NCBI GenBank assembly: GCA_016864895.1
Contig: CP046107.1
Location: 1,309,741-1,373,740 of the forward strand
Origin: Neisseriaceae bacterium
GTDB lineage: Bacteria > Pseudomonadota > Gammaproteobacteria > Burkholderiales > Neisseriaceae
DNA length: 64,000 nt
Reading direction: 5' to 3'
The notes under the pieces were generated by a model, which worked only from the letters and a program-made list of their open reading frames with translations, was not told where the DNA came from and searched no databases. Position 1 is the first letter of the stretch; every line of letters begins with the position of its first letter. Below are positions 18,496-28,589 of the stretch, one piece after another. A program made the translations under genes and the position numbers.

Positions 18496-19490
18496 AGGTA
18501 AGAAATTTTATACTAAGTTATTTATTTCTACTTCCTAATGTTTTTTTTGCAAACGATATCTGGCATATCTTGGATCAAATCTCTTTTTCAGCGGTAGTGA
18601 CTGATTTTATTGGAACAGTAGAAGTTTCAGGTGATGGTGGGCGATCATCAGAACAATATCAAGTATTTTTTAGAAAGGATCACGGTGATACAACGATGAA
18701 GATTGTATCATTAGGCGATACTGATGGTGAGATTATTAAAACTGACTCAGATGTGAACTTGTATGCCGATACAAAAGAAGGTTTGTTGATGGTACATTTT
18801 TTTAATTTTAATCGCTATCCTAATTTTTTGCCAAGTAATCCAAGTATCTTAAGATCTACATATCAATTAAATGTAGGAACTGAAGACAAGGTAGCAGATA
18901 AGAATTGTCAATGGTATTGGTTATCTCCTAAAACGAATAAGGATTATTATTCAATAGGTTTTTGTGCAGACAAAAGAAATTATTTTCCTTTAACATATGT
19001 GTATAAAGATATTCATACAGGGCAAGAAGTTGAGAAAATAAAATTCTCTAATATTTTCTATGAACGTCCTTCAGATTCACAATTGCAACCACAAAAAAAA
19101 TATAAATTCAATAATATTGTTATTAATCCTATGTCATTTAGCCAAAAAATGGATATACAAGGGCAGATAAATGATGATTTTATTGCAAATTTACCTGAAG
19201 ATTTTTATATTATTTCAGAAAAAAATAACACAAATAAAAATTTTAGATACTATTATCTTTCAAATGGTCTGGTCTATGTATCTTTGTTTCTTCGTCATGT
19301 TAAAGGGAGCACTGACATGAAGAATATTGGTAAATCTCCAGAGTCAAAAATACAGATCAAACAGGCGAATATTTATGGCCCAATTAACCAAATAGAATAT
19401 ATGGACGATAGATATAAAATTATTTTAGTGGGTGATATGCCACTTAAAGCTATGAAGCAATTTATTTTTAGTACAAATTTTAAGGATTGA
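18492..19490 (+). CDS. rseB: Periplasmic regulator RseB (MucB)
   Basis: RseB binds the periplasmic tail of RseA and protects it from DegS-type cleavage until lipid or lipopolysaccharide signals displace it. The 332-residue product starts with a signal peptide (about 1-21, ending Phe-Ala). The family pattern follows: DFIGTVEVSGDGGRSSEQYQ resembles the usual FxGxxxY start, then a LolA-like fold and a smaller C-terminal domain. It overlaps rseA by four bases (ATGA). No degP/mucD gene follows, unlike many gammaproteobacteria. Conservation is low but the context is strong. Confidence 0.88.
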   Translation: MKVRNFILSYLFLLPNVFFANDIWHILDQISFSAVVTDFIGTVEVSGDGGRSSEQYQVFFRKDHGDTTMKIVSLGDTDGEIIKTDSDVNLYADTKEGLLMVHFFNFNRYPNFLPSNPSILRSTYQLNVGTEDKVADKNCQWYWLSPKTNKDYYSIGFCADKRNYFPLTYVYKDIHTGQEVEKIKFSNIFYERPSDSQLQPQKKYKFNNIVINPMSFSQKMDIQGQINDDFIANLPEDFYIISEKNNTNKNFRYYYLSNGLVYVSLFLRHVKGSTDMKNIGKSPESKIQIKQANIYGPINQIEYMDDRYKIILVGDMPLKAMKQFIFSTNFKD

Positions 19491-19738
19491 GATCTTTCAT
19501 TTCAAGACTAATATTTAAAGTATGCTCTTAAAAACTAACTAACTAACTTGGGTATTGGTTTGTTACATATTTTTTCTTTGTTAACAGGCAATAAATACCC
19601 ATTATCTGAGGGGTTATTTCTCATAGCCATGTACTAATGTTGAGTATAAGTGAGATCTAGAATACTTCTAACAATAAAAATTTGATTATATTTTAATCGC
19701 TTATATCTAATGTAAAAGGTAATGATTTTGCAAGGCAA

Positions 19739-20380
19739 TTAAATAGTGCCATATTTCTCTCTATAGGCGTTAATAGCAGTTTGGTATTTTTGTAGTTCTG
19801 GTTTATCTGTTATTAGCTGTAGTAAATCTTGAAATGTGGCAATAGCTGTAACTGGTATCTGATAGGTTTGTTTAACTTCTTCCACAGCGGATATATCCTT
19901 TATTCCTTTTTCCATACGGTCTAATGCAAGGACGACGCCCACTGGCTTTGCATTTTCTTTTTGGATAAGTTGTACAGACTCACGAATTGATGTACCTGCA
20001 GAGATAACATCATCAATAATTAGAACATTACCTTTTAGTGGTGCGCCTACTAAAATACCTTTTTCACCATGATCTTTGGCTTCTTTCCGATTATAAGCGA
20101 AAGGTTTATTAATATTTTTTTCAGCTAGTGCCATACAGGTGATTGCTGCTAGTACAATACCCTTATAAGCAGGGCCAAATAAAACATCAAAATCTAAATT
20201 ATTCTTGATAATGGTATCTGCATAAAAATGAGCAATTTGATATAGGCTACCACCATCATAGAATAAACCAGCATTAAAAAAGTAAGGAGAATGACGACCA
20301 AATTTAGTAGTAAATTCTCCAAATTTTAAAATTTTTTTATCAATTACGAATTGTAGAAACGTTTGTTGTAAGTCTGACAT
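19739..20380 (-). CDS. pyrE: Orotate phosphoribosyltransferase
   Basis: PyrE joins orotate to phosphoribosyl pyrophosphate to make orotidine 5'-phosphate in pyrimidine synthesis. The 213-residue length is typical. The PRPP-binding motif NVLIIDDVISAGTSIRES (about 118-135) and FGPAYKGIVLA (about 67-77) are clear. The start at 20380 follows AAAGGGGAAAC, a strong ribosome binding site. The gene is read leftward and diverges from exoA. Confidence 0.96.
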   Translation of the reverse strand: MSDLQQTFLQFVIDKKILKFGEFTTKFGRHSPYFFNAGLFYDGGSLYQIAHFYADTIIKNNLDFDVLFGPAYKGIVLAAITCMALAEKNINKPFAYNRKEAKDHGEKGILVGAPLKGNVLIIDDVISAGTSIRESVQLIQKENAKPVGVVLALDRMEKGIKDISAVEEVKQTYQIPVTAIATFQDLLQLITDKPELQKYQTAINAYREKYGTI

Positions 20381-20438
20381 GTTTCCCCTTTATCTAGTAG
20401 AATTGTGGTTATTTTATCATTATTTTATAAGGATCGCA

Positions 20439-21209
20439 GTGAAGAAAATTATTACCGCTAATGTGAATGGTATCCGTTCTGCTACCAAGAAGGGTATTTG
20501 GGACTATTTAGAACAAGAGGATCCTGATGTTATTTGTTTTCAGGAACTAAAGGTACAAGAACAAGATTTATCAGAGAATGATAAAAATCCTTTACATATG
20601 CATAGAATTTGGCATTGTGCTGAAAAAAGGGGTTATAGTGGGGTTGCTATATACAGTAAAAGCGAACCTAATCAAGTTCAAATAGGGATAGGGAATGAAT
20701 TATTTGATAGAGAAGGGCGATACATACGTGCAGATTATGATCATTTTTCTATTGTATCCTTATATTTACCCTCGGGTACAAGTTCAGAAGAGCGTCAGGA
20801 CTTTAAATATGTATTTTTGGATTATTTACAAGATATTTTACAAGGAGTTATTAAGAATAATGAAAGTATGTTGATTTGTGGTGATTGGAATATTGCACAT
20901 CAAAATATTGATTTAAAAAATTGGAAGGCAAATCAAAAAAATTCAGGATTCTTACCAGAGGAAAGAGAATGGTTAAGTAAAATTTTCAAAATGGGGTGGG
21001 TAGATATTTGGAGAACACTATATCCAGATATTCCTGGCTATACTTGGTGGAGTAATCGTGGACAAGCCTATGCCAAAGATGTTGGTTGGAGAATTGATTA
21101 TCAAATTACAACACCAGATGTAGCTACCGTAGCAAGGAATGCCTCTATTTATAAGGGGGTTAAGTTTTCAGATCATGCACCACTTAGTATTAATTATCTG
21201 TTGGATTAA
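20439..21209 (+). CDS. xth: Exodeoxyribonuclease III (AP endonuclease)
   Basis: The enzyme cuts DNA at abasic sites and trims 3' ends in base-excision repair. I place the start at GTG 20439, with AAGGA five bases upstream; this gives 256 residues beginning KKIITANVNGIRSA, the normal N-terminus. The open frame reaches back to 20379, but that adds 20 hydrophobic residues foreign to the family. Catalytic motifs are present: FQELK (metal Glu), GDWNIAHQNID, GWRIDYQITT and SDHAPL (His). The stop is two bases before radA, so the two are probably co-transcribed. Confidence 0.94.
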   Translation: MKKIITANVNGIRSATKKGIWDYLEQEDPDVICFQELKVQEQDLSENDKNPLHMHRIWHCAEKRGYSGVAIYSKSEPNQVQIGIGNELFDREGRYIRADYDHFSIVSLYLPSGTSSEERQDFKYVFLDYLQDILQGVIKNNESMLICGDWNIAHQNIDLKNWKANQKNSGFLPEEREWLSKIFKMGWVDIWRTLYPDIPGYTWWSNRGQAYAKDVGWRIDYQITTPDVATVARNASIYKGVKFSDHAPLSINYLLD

Positions 21210-21211
21210 TC

Positions 21212-22588
21212 ATGGCAAAAATAAAATTATTATACCAATGTAGTCATTGTGGGGGAGAAAGTCCTAAGTGGCAAGGACAGTGTCCGCATTGTGGTAAATG
21301 GAATACTTTGACCGAAATCACCGTTGCAAAAGGCAATACTAATTCTCGTTTTAAATCTTGGGCCTCTGACAATTCTGGTATTCAGTTACTTTCGGAGGTA
21401 GATTCTAAGGAGGTAGAAAGAATTCCTATTGGAATGTCAGAATTAGATCAGGTACTCGGTGGTGGTTTGGTTTTAGGAGGGGTGACTATTCTTGGAGGAG
21501 ATCCTGGTGTTGGAAAATCTACATTATTTTTACAAGTGCTAGCTTCTTTGGCCAGCAATGGACAGTCAGTTTTATATGTTTCGGGGGAAGAGTCAACACA
21601 TCAAGTTTCTTTACGTGCTAAGAGAATGAGTTTAAATGTTTCTGGAGTAAAAATTTTAGCTGAAATTAATTTAGATAAAATATTGCAGGAATTAGATCGG
21701 CATAGACCTACTTTTGTGGTTATTGACTCGATTCAGACTGTTTTTTCAGATGATATTAGCTCAGCACCTGGTTCTGTATCTCAAGTTAGAGAATGTGCGG
21801 CACAACTAACACGTTTAGCAAAACAAACAGGTATTTGTATTTTATTAGTAGGACATGTAACTAAGGATGGCGCCATTGCAGGCCCTAGGGTATTAGAACA
21901 TATGGTGGATACTGTTTTATACTTTGAAGGAGATACACATTCAAACTTTCGTATGATTCGTTCTATCAAAAATAGATTTGGTGCTGCGAACGAATTAGGT
22001 GTATTTGCTATGTTAGAGTCTGGATTAGTGGGTGTTTCTAATCCATCTGCGATTTTTTTATCTTCCTATAGAGAAGATACAGCGGGTTCTTGTGTATTGG
22101 TTACACAGGAAGGTTCTCGTCCATTACTAATTGAAATTCAGGCATTAGTAGATCGAGCTCATGGGTTTAATCCTAAGCGTTTGACAGTAGGCTTAGAACA
22201 AAATCGTTTGGCCATGTTATTAGCAGTTTTAAATAAACATGCTGGTATTGCTTGTTTTGATCAAGATGTTTTTTTAAATGCAGTGGGTGGAGTGAAAATT
22301 GTAGAACCAGCAGCTGATTTGGCAGTAGTATTAGCAATTTACTCCAGCTTTAGAAATCAACCACTTAAGCATAGAACAGTTATCTTTGGAGAAATTGGTT
22401 TATCGGGAGAAATTAGGCCGGTACAAAGAGGACAAGAAAGATTACGGGAAGCAGAAAAACTAGGTTTTCAGTATGCAATTATTCCTAAAGCGAATATGCC
22501 GAAAAAAAGTAATAGTTTTCCTAGATTAAAAATTTTAGGAGCAACTTCTTTAAAGGAAGCTCTTGATTATTCTCTTGCTGATGAATAG
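21212..22588 (+). CDS. radA: DNA repair protein RadA
   Basis: RadA is a RecA-like ATPase that drives branch migration in recombination. The 458 residues show an N-terminal four-cysteine zinc finger (Cys10, 13, 24, 27), the Walker A motif GGDPGVGKST (95-104), the RadA-specific KNRFG motif near 252-256 and a C-terminal Lon-like domain with GEIGLSGEIRPV. Everything expected is present. It begins two bases after exoA, so this pair forms a repair operon. Confidence 0.97.
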   Translation: MAKIKLLYQCSHCGGESPKWQGQCPHCGKWNTLTEITVAKGNTNSRFKSWASDNSGIQLLSEVDSKEVERIPIGMSELDQVLGGGLVLGGVTILGGDPGVGKSTLFLQVLASLASNGQSVLYVSGEESTHQVSLRAKRMSLNVSGVKILAEINLDKILQELDRHRPTFVVIDSIQTVFSDDISSAPGSVSQVRECAAQLTRLAKQTGICILLVGHVTKDGAIAGPRVLEHMVDTVLYFEGDTHSNFRMIRSIKNRFGAANELGVFAMLESGLVGVSNPSAIFLSSYREDTAGSCVLVTQEGSRPLLIEIQALVDRAHGFNPKRLTVGLEQNRLAMLLAVLNKHAGIACFDQDVFLNAVGGVKIVEPAADLAVVLAIYSSFRNQPLKHRTVIFGEIGLSGEIRPVQRGQERLREAEKLGFQYAIIPKANMPKKSNSFPRLKILGATSLKEALDYSLADE

Positions 22589-22606
22589 ATTAAAGAAAGG
22601 ATTATC

Positions 22607-23857
22607 ATGAAAAAGAACTATTTTTTAGGCGGTATAATGATTATAGCTGCCACTATTATAGGATCTGGTATGTTGGCGATTCCTATTGCAGGATCAGGAA
22701 TATGGTTTTATATATCAACTGTCTCACTAGTATTATCTGCTTTTGTGATGATGACATCTGGATTGTTTATTTTAGAAGTCAACTTACACTACCCACAAGG
22801 TACTGGTTTTAATACTGTTGTTAAAGATATATTGGGCTCTAAATGGAATTTTGTTACGGGTATTTGTATTGTTTTTGTTTTATATACACTGATATATGCT
22901 TATATTACCACTGGTTCTTCCTTGATTGTAAATTACTTTGAAAGCTCTATAAAAAAGATTGATGTGAATATTGTTCGTATAGGTATTAGTGTCGGATTTA
23001 CTTTATTTTTTGCATTTTTTATATGGGCTTCGACCAAGTTAGTAGATAGGTTTGCTACAATTTTGGTTATTTTATTAATTATCACTTTTGGGTTCACAGT
23101 TTTAGAAACATTACCAAATGTTGATGTTGATATGATAGTTGGTAGTCAGCCTAAAAATCTTCTCTCACTAGATTACTGGCAATATTTACCAATACTACTC
23201 CCTGTATGTTTAGCTTCATTTGGTTTTCATGGTAATGTACCGAGTTTGGTTAAGTATTTTCACGGAGATGCTAAGAAAGTTAAATATAGTATTTGTTTTG
23301 GAGTCATGTTGGCATTGGTTGTGTATTTTTTATGGCTATTAGCGGCACATGGTAATATCCCTAGATCTTTATTTCAAGGGATTGCAGATGGACAAACAGA
23401 TGAAGTGGTAGAGATGCTTAATTTACTATCAGAATCTATCAATGGACAAAAAAATATTTTTAAAAATATTGGACAACTTTTTAGTTTTTTAGCCTTAACC
23501 AGTTCATTTTTGGGGGTATCCCTTGGGTTATTTGATTACTTTATGGATTTGTTTGGTTTGTTAGAATCATGGTTAGGCAGATTAATAGCAGGAATAGTTA
23601 CTTTTTTGCCACCCTTGATTTTTTCTATGATATTCCCATTTGGATTTACTATTGCTATAGGTTATGTAGGCCTAGCAGCTTCTGTGTGGGCCGTTATAGT
23701 GCCCGCTTTGTTGGTGAAACGATCCAGGCAAAAGCAATCATCTAATCATTATCGGGTGTTTGGGGGAAACTGGATGATTTATTTGGTAATAGGCTTCGGA
23801 ATAATTAATATTATATCATTATTGATGGTTCAGTTTCATCTAGTCGAGCAATTTTAA
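22607..23857 (+). CDS. Aromatic amino acid permease (HAAAP family, TyrP/Mtr-like)
   Basis: These inner-membrane proteins import tyrosine or tryptophan with protons. The 416-residue product has about 11 hydrophobic helices. It opens with FLGGIMIIAATIIGSGMLAI, the substrate-binding signature of the family. The family's PVCLASFGFHGNVPSL motif follows near 198-213. The length fits TyrP and Mtr. Which aromatic amino acid is carried cannot be decided from sequence. It follows radA after 18 bases with AAAGGA before the ATG, so it may share the transcript. Confidence 0.88.
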   Translation: MKKNYFLGGIMIIAATIIGSGMLAIPIAGSGIWFYISTVSLVLSAFVMMTSGLFILEVNLHYPQGTGFNTVVKDILGSKWNFVTGICIVFVLYTLIYAYITTGSSLIVNYFESSIKKIDVNIVRIGISVGFTLFFAFFIWASTKLVDRFATILVILLIITFGFTVLETLPNVDVDMIVGSQPKNLLSLDYWQYLPILLPVCLASFGFHGNVPSLVKYFHGDAKKVKYSICFGVMLALVVYFLWLLAAHGNIPRSLFQGIADGQTDEVVEMLNLLSESINGQKNIFKNIGQLFSFLALTSSFLGVSLGLFDYFMDLFGLLESWLGRLIAGIVTFLPPLIFSMIFPFGFTIAIGYVGLAASVWAVIVPALLVKRSRQKQSSNHYRVFGGNWMIYLVIGFGIINIISLLMVQFHLVEQF

Positions 23858-23910
23858 TAAGTCATAAGAGGCATAGAGATAAACATATCTTTATGCCTAC
23901 AGATATTATA

Positions 23911-24975
23911 TTAATTAATAATCTGTTTTAACTCACCATTAGCATAGCGTTGAGCCATTTTTTCTAATGAAATTGCTTTGATTTTACCTGCTTGACCTTC
24001 GCAACCAAAGGCAAGATAGCGATCAAGGCAAATTCTTTTCATGGCATTTTTAGATTCACTTAAATATTTTCTAGGATCAAATTCTGCTGGGTGTTTAGCC
24101 ATATAACGACGAATAGCACCAGTACTAGCTAATCTTAGGTCTGTATCAATATTAACTTTACGTACACCATTTTTAATACCTTCCACAATTTCTTCAACAG
24201 GTACACCATAGGTTTCGGGGATTTCCCCCCCATGCTCGTTAATGATTTTTAGCCATTCTTGAGGTACAGAACTAGAACCATGCATGACTAGATGAGTGTT
24301 AGGCAGTCTTTGATGAATTTCTTTAATTCTATCAATCTTAAGAATTTCTCCATCAGGTTGACGTGAAAATTTGTAGGCTCCATGACTAGTACCAATAGCA
24401 ATTGCTAAAGCATCTAAGCCTGTATCTTTAACAAACTGAGCAGCTTCCTCTACATCAGTTAATAATCTGTCACGTGACAATATACCTTGAGCACCGACAC
24501 CATCTTCTTCTCCTGCTAGACCTGTTTCTATATTACCAATACAACCAATTTCTCCCTCCACAGAAACACCACACGCATGAGCAAAATTAACAACTGTTTT
24601 AGTCACATTAACATTATAGTCATAATCAGATGGAGTTTTGGCATCTTCTTTTAAACTACCATCCATCATAACAGAACTAAAACCTAATTGGATGGCTTGC
24701 TGACAGACCATAGGTGAGGATCCATGATCCTGGTGCATGACCAGAGGGATATGAGGAAATTCCTCAGTTGCAGCCATAATTAGATGAGCAAGAAAGCGAG
24801 AACCTGCATATTTTCTCGCACCCGCACTTGCTTGAACAATAACAGGTGCATTAACTTCATTGGCCGCCTCCATGATAGCACGCATTTGTTCAAGATTATT
24901 GACATTAAAAGCAGGTAAACCGTAATTATTGTCTGCCGCATGATCGAGTAGTTGTCGCATCGATACCAAGGCCAT
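23911..24975 (-). CDS. fbaA: Fructose-1,6-bisphosphate aldolase, class II
   Basis: This zinc enzyme splits fructose 1,6-bisphosphate in glycolysis and joins the trioses in gluconeogenesis. The 354 residues match the long class II (CbbA-type) aldolases of betaproteobacteria. Zinc ligands and active-site motifs are visible: MHQDHGSSP near 79-87, VEGEIGCIG near 138-146, GTSHGAYK near 195-202 and the VMHGSSSVP stretch. AAGGAGAG before the ATG is a strong ribosome binding site. It is transcribed leftward as a single gene. Confidence 0.96.
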   Translation of the reverse strand: MALVSMRQLLDHAADNNYGLPAFNVNNLEQMRAIMEAANEVNAPVIVQASAGARKYAGSRFLAHLIMAATEEFPHIPLVMHQDHGSSPMVCQQAIQLGFSSVMMDGSLKEDAKTPSDYDYNVNVTKTVVNFAHACGVSVEGEIGCIGNIETGLAGEEDGVGAQGILSRDRLLTDVEEAAQFVKDTGLDALAIAIGTSHGAYKFSRQPDGEILKIDRIKEIHQRLPNTHLVMHGSSSVPQEWLKIINEHGGEIPETYGVPVEEIVEGIKNGVRKVNIDTDLRLASTGAIRRYMAKHPAEFDPRKYLSESKNAMKRICLDRYLAFGCEGQAGKIKAISLEKMAQRYANGELKQIIN

Positions 24976-25062
24976 GTATACTCTCCTTAATTATTTTTCG
25001 TTTAATCGATGCCATTATATCTTATTATGAACCATATTGAAGTGAAATCTACAAGGACAACA

Positions 25063-25096
25063 AAAGAGCAGGGAGCTTTATTGCCCCCTGCTCTTT
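25063..25096 (-). terminator. Hairpin terminator after the Asn/Tyr-rich protein gene
   Basis: AAAGAGCAGGG pairs with CCCTGCTCTTT, with an inner GC pair and a short AATAAA-type loop. It lies just after the stop of the leftward gene at 25113 and before the fbaA promoter region. A T-rich stretch follows on the minus strand. Confidence 0.75.
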
Positions 25097-25112
25097 GAGC
25101 AACTAAATTACA

Positions 25113-25412
25113 TTAGTCTGTAATCATTTTTATCATCATTCCAATAAGTGTGGTAAAGAATCCAAAGATAAAGAACTGTTCAAATCCAGCAGAGTTATCA
25201 TAATATGGGTAGTTGTAACCTTCTTGATAATTACCATTAGTGTTGTAGTAATTATTAGGCTGACTGTTATTTGGATTGTAATGTTTATTGTATTGACCTT
25301 TTGGTATTTGGCTATAATTGTCATTTATATTATAAGTTGGTGTTGCTAATACTGAAGTGAAAGCAAATACAGCTATTGTAGTAGACAAAACAGCCTTCTT
25401 AACATTTTTCAT
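25113..25412 (-). CDS. Small exported Asn/Tyr-rich protein
   Basis: The 99-residue product starts at ATG 25412 (with AAAGAGAT upstream). It carries a clear signal peptide, Met-Lys-Asn-Val-Lys-Lys and a hydrophobic core, ending Val-Leu-Ala before Thr-Pro. The mature part is rich in Asn, Tyr, Gly and Gln with a loose Asn-Tyr-Asn/Tyr-Asn-Pro-Asn repeat. The last 25 residues (FEQFFIFGFFTTLIGMMIKM) form a hydrophobic helix. The composition suggests a surface or membrane-anchored low-complexity protein. The longer frame to 25538 adds sequence without a start signal. I recognise no family. It has its own terminator. Confidence 0.6.
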   Translation of the reverse strand: MKNVKKAVLSTTIAVFAFTSVLATPTYNINDNYSQIPKGQYNKHYNPNNSQPNNYYNTNGNYQEGYNYPYYDNSAGFEQFFIFGFFTTLIGMMIKMITD

Positions 25413-25541
25413 AGTTGCTAATCTCTTTCTCGAATTTTGAATGAATTCTTTAAAAATAACACATCTATTGGTAAAGATTTGGTTAATATGTGATGTATGG
25501 TGAGTTTGACGGATATAGAAAATAATTTTAATACACAATTT

Positions 25542-27407
25542 TTATATGAAATTTTGAATACTTTTTAATATCCCTTCAGAACTCAATCCTATTTCATTTA
25601 AAATAATTTTAGCATTACCATGTTCGGTTACTTTATCTGGAATGCCTAAAATGAGTACGGGAGTAGTATTTTTATTTTTTGCCAGTACCTCTAAAACAGC
25701 AGATCCAGCACCTCCTTGTATGGCATTTTCCTCAAGTGTAACTAAATAGTCATGGCTGTTAGCTAGTTTTATAATAAGTGTTTCATCAATAGGTTTTACA
25801 AAACGCATGTCAGCTAAAGTAGCATTTAAAGATTCAACAACAGGGATAGCGGATTGGAGTATGGTACCAAAAGCAAGAATAGCAATTCTCTTACCTCTTC
25901 GCCTAATAATTCCTTTCCCAACAGATAAAGTCTCTAGAGTATGACTAACAGTGACACCAGTACCTGTGCCCCTTGGATACCTAACTGCACTCGGTGTATT
26001 TTGTTGATAACACGTTGATAATAACAAACGACATTCTAGTTCATCGGAAGGTGTTGCAACAGTCATATTAGGAATACAGCGTAAAAAACTAATATCATAA
26101 GCGCCAATATGAGTAGGGCCATCTTCCCCAACGACACCAGCTCTATCAATTGCAAAAAGAACTGGTAGATTTTGAATAGCAACATCATGAATTAATTGGT
26201 CATAAGCTCTTTGTAGGAAAGTGGAATAAATGGCAACCACTGGTTTTTTGTGAGCTAGGGCTAAGCCAGCGGCAAATGTGACTGCATGTTGTTCGGCGAT
26301 CCCCACATCAAAATAGCGTTTAGGAAATTTTTTTTCAAACTCGACAAGTCCAGAGCCTTCTCGCATAGCGGGGGTGATTGCAAATAGTCGATCATCTTGG
26401 GTGGCTTGGTCAATAATCCAATCCCCAAAAATTTTAGAAAAAGTTATTTGGGAACTTGATTTGGCGATTAAAGGAGGAGATTGTTTATCGAATGTTCCAA
26501 TGGCATGAAAACCAATAGGATCATTTTCTGCAGGTGTAAAACCATGTCCTTTTTTTGTGTGGATGTGTAATAACTGAGGCCCTTTTTCCTGTTTTAAAGA
26601 TTCAAAAATTTCTACTAATGCTAAAATATTATGTCCATCTATAACGCCGGTATAATGAAAGCCAAAATCATTGAATAACGACAGTCCTGAACGAGTGTTA
26701 TGCATAATTTCAGAAAATTTAGATTCAATATGTTGGGCTGTATTAATAGCTAGAGGTATCTTTTCTAATACAGGTTTTGTTTTTATTTTAAAAGTTTTCA
26801 AAAATCCTTTAAAATCTTGTACAAGGTTCCTAGCTAAGTATTTTGGTAAAGCACCAACATTATTAGAAATTGACATTTCATTATCATTGAGAATTACTAA
26901 TAAATTAATGTCATTTCTATCACCTGCATTATTTAATGCTTCAAAAGCCATTCCTGCAGTCATAGCACCATCCCCAATAACAGCAATTGTATGGTTGTTT
27001 TTTTTATCTAGTTGATCGGCAATAGCTAGACCCAAAGCAGCACTAATAGATGTTGAAGAATGTCCGACACCAAAAGTATCATATTCAGACTCGGTAATTT
27101 TTGGAAAAGGAGAGAGGCCATGGTATTGTCTAATAGTATGCATTTGGTTCTTACGTCCAGTTAGTAATTTGTGGACATAAGCCTGATGTCCTACATCCCA
27201 TATTAAGTGGTCTTTGGGTGTGTCAAAAACATAATGTAAAGCTACAGTTAATTCAATAGTTCCCAGGTTACTGGCAAAATGACCACCTGTTTGTGAGATA
27301 TTTTGCATGAAACAATCTCTAATCTCTTCTACTACCTTAGGAAGCTGATTCTTAGGTAGTTTTTTTAAATCAGATGGATAGTTGATTTGTTCAAGTAGTG
27401 TGGTCAT
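25542..27407 (-). CDS. dxs: 1-deoxy-D-xylulose-5-phosphate synthase
   Basis: Dxs condenses pyruvate and glyceraldehyde 3-phosphate, using thiamine diphosphate, in the first step of the MEP isoprenoid pathway (also feeding thiamine and pyridoxal). The 621-residue length fits. GDGAMTAGMAFEALNNAG (about 143-160) is the ThDP/metal motif. The transketolase-like middle domain shows DVGIAEQHAVTFAAG and GVVGEDGPTHIGAYD. All expected motifs are present. It starts at ATG 27407 without a clear ribosome binding site. ispA and xseB, often next to dxs in related genomes, are not adjacent. Confidence 0.96.
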   Translation of the reverse strand: MTTLLEQINYPSDLKKLPKNQLPKVVEEIRDCFMQNISQTGGHFASNLGTIELTVALHYVFDTPKDHLIWDVGHQAYVHKLLTGRKNQMHTIRQYHGLSPFPKITESEYDTFGVGHSSTSISAALGLAIADQLDKKNNHTIAVIGDGAMTAGMAFEALNNAGDRNDINLLVILNDNEMSISNNVGALPKYLARNLVQDFKGFLKTFKIKTKPVLEKIPLAINTAQHIESKFSEIMHNTRSGLSLFNDFGFHYTGVIDGHNILALVEIFESLKQEKGPQLLHIHTKKGHGFTPAENDPIGFHAIGTFDKQSPPLIAKSSSQITFSKIFGDWIIDQATQDDRLFAITPAMREGSGLVEFEKKFPKRYFDVGIAEQHAVTFAAGLALAHKKPVVAIYSTFLQRAYDQLIHDVAIQNLPVLFAIDRAGVVGEDGPTHIGAYDISFLRCIPNMTVATPSDELECRLLLSTCYQQNTPSAVRYPRGTGTGVTVSHTLETLSVGKGIIRRRGKRIAILAFGTILQSAIPVVESLNATLADMRFVKPIDETLIIKLANSHDYLVTLEENAIQGGAGSAVLEVLAKNKNTTPVLILGIPDKVTEHGNAKIILNEIGLSSEGILKSIQNFI

Positions 27408-28589
27408 TATTATTAATGTGGTTATTTTATAAGATATATTGTTATTTTATACGATTTATAGGTAAAGATCACTGGTTAGAATTTATTAAGAGATAACTCA
27501 TGTCAGCGTATTCTCATAGAATTATTATTTATAATGATTTACCCCCGCTGCCGTGTCACCTTACAGTATGAAGGTTAGTTGAAACCAATAAATATTCTAC
27601 TAAATTTTGTGTGTATAACTAACTATTTAATAAACATAAGTTTTTTATAAAAATAGGTTAATCTTAACCATATTCAGATACATTTTAGTTTCAAGTTATA
27701 TGTATTTTTTGTTAAGAGGAAATAAACTGTGTAGATACATTGTGTCTTGGGTACTGTTATTTGCTGATAAGGTAATTTGGAAAAGATGGAATATAATATA
27801 AGGTAATGTTATAAGGTAATGTCAGAGCTTTATAATTATTTTTTGGGAGCTATATAAATTAGCCATAAAAATTATTTTTTAACGAGTCAGCGTGAAGTTT
27901 TCTATTTATAGGGTAATAACTTAGATGGATATGGGTACGATATAAGTGCTAAGAATACAATAGTTAATTTGACTAAGTAATTGTAATCATGAATAACGAT
28001 ATTTAGTTATTAAGGCTAAATCATAAATAATATCTGGGGTTAAAAACACAAGATGATACAAATTTATATCATTGTTTCATAATATTTGTAATCAATACAA
28101 TCACATGGATTATTATGTTACAATGACACTTAAAATAAAAGCAAGAATCCATTGGTAGTAACAAAAAAAAGCTTTTATTGACAAACCTTTTGGTTTCTGT
28201 AATGTATATAATCTGATACTAGTTGGAAGTGATAGCATTAAATATTGATTATCAACTTATGATGAATTATTGTGAGTATTTTAGATGAGAGGTGGAGTAA
28301 TCTTGGCCATCGTTATTTTAGAGGCAATATAGGGCTCAATTTGGATTGGCTCATTAAATCTGATTGATAATTTAGCTAGTTACGATCAGTAATCGTAAAT
28401 ATCTTAAAAAACAGTTACTTAATCATTGGATTATAGAAAACAAAATCTAGAAGGGATTAAACAAACTGATGTAGTCTGTTGAGTGTGATAGGAATAATAC
28501 TCAGTATGAGTCGTAGAGTGAGGTTTACTAATCACATATATTTGAATTATGTAGAATACAGTCAAAATAAAATTAAGGACGATCAAGTA
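27408..28589. other. About 1.2 kb gene-poor stretch between dxs and hemN
   Basis: No intact gene is seen on either strand. Fragments read like long-decayed coding DNA with many stops, for example the frame around 28270-28360, but I could not assign a family. A TTGACA at 28178 and a TATAAT at 28207 lie 23 bp apart, too far for a normal promoter. The frame upstream of hemN (28479-28589) is open but is taken as leader. Confidence 0.45.

Noticed and set aside
28178..28212. TTGACA and TATAAT pair upstream of hemN
   Set aside because: The boxes are 23 bp apart, too far for a standard sigma-70 promoter, and nearly 400 bp from the gene.
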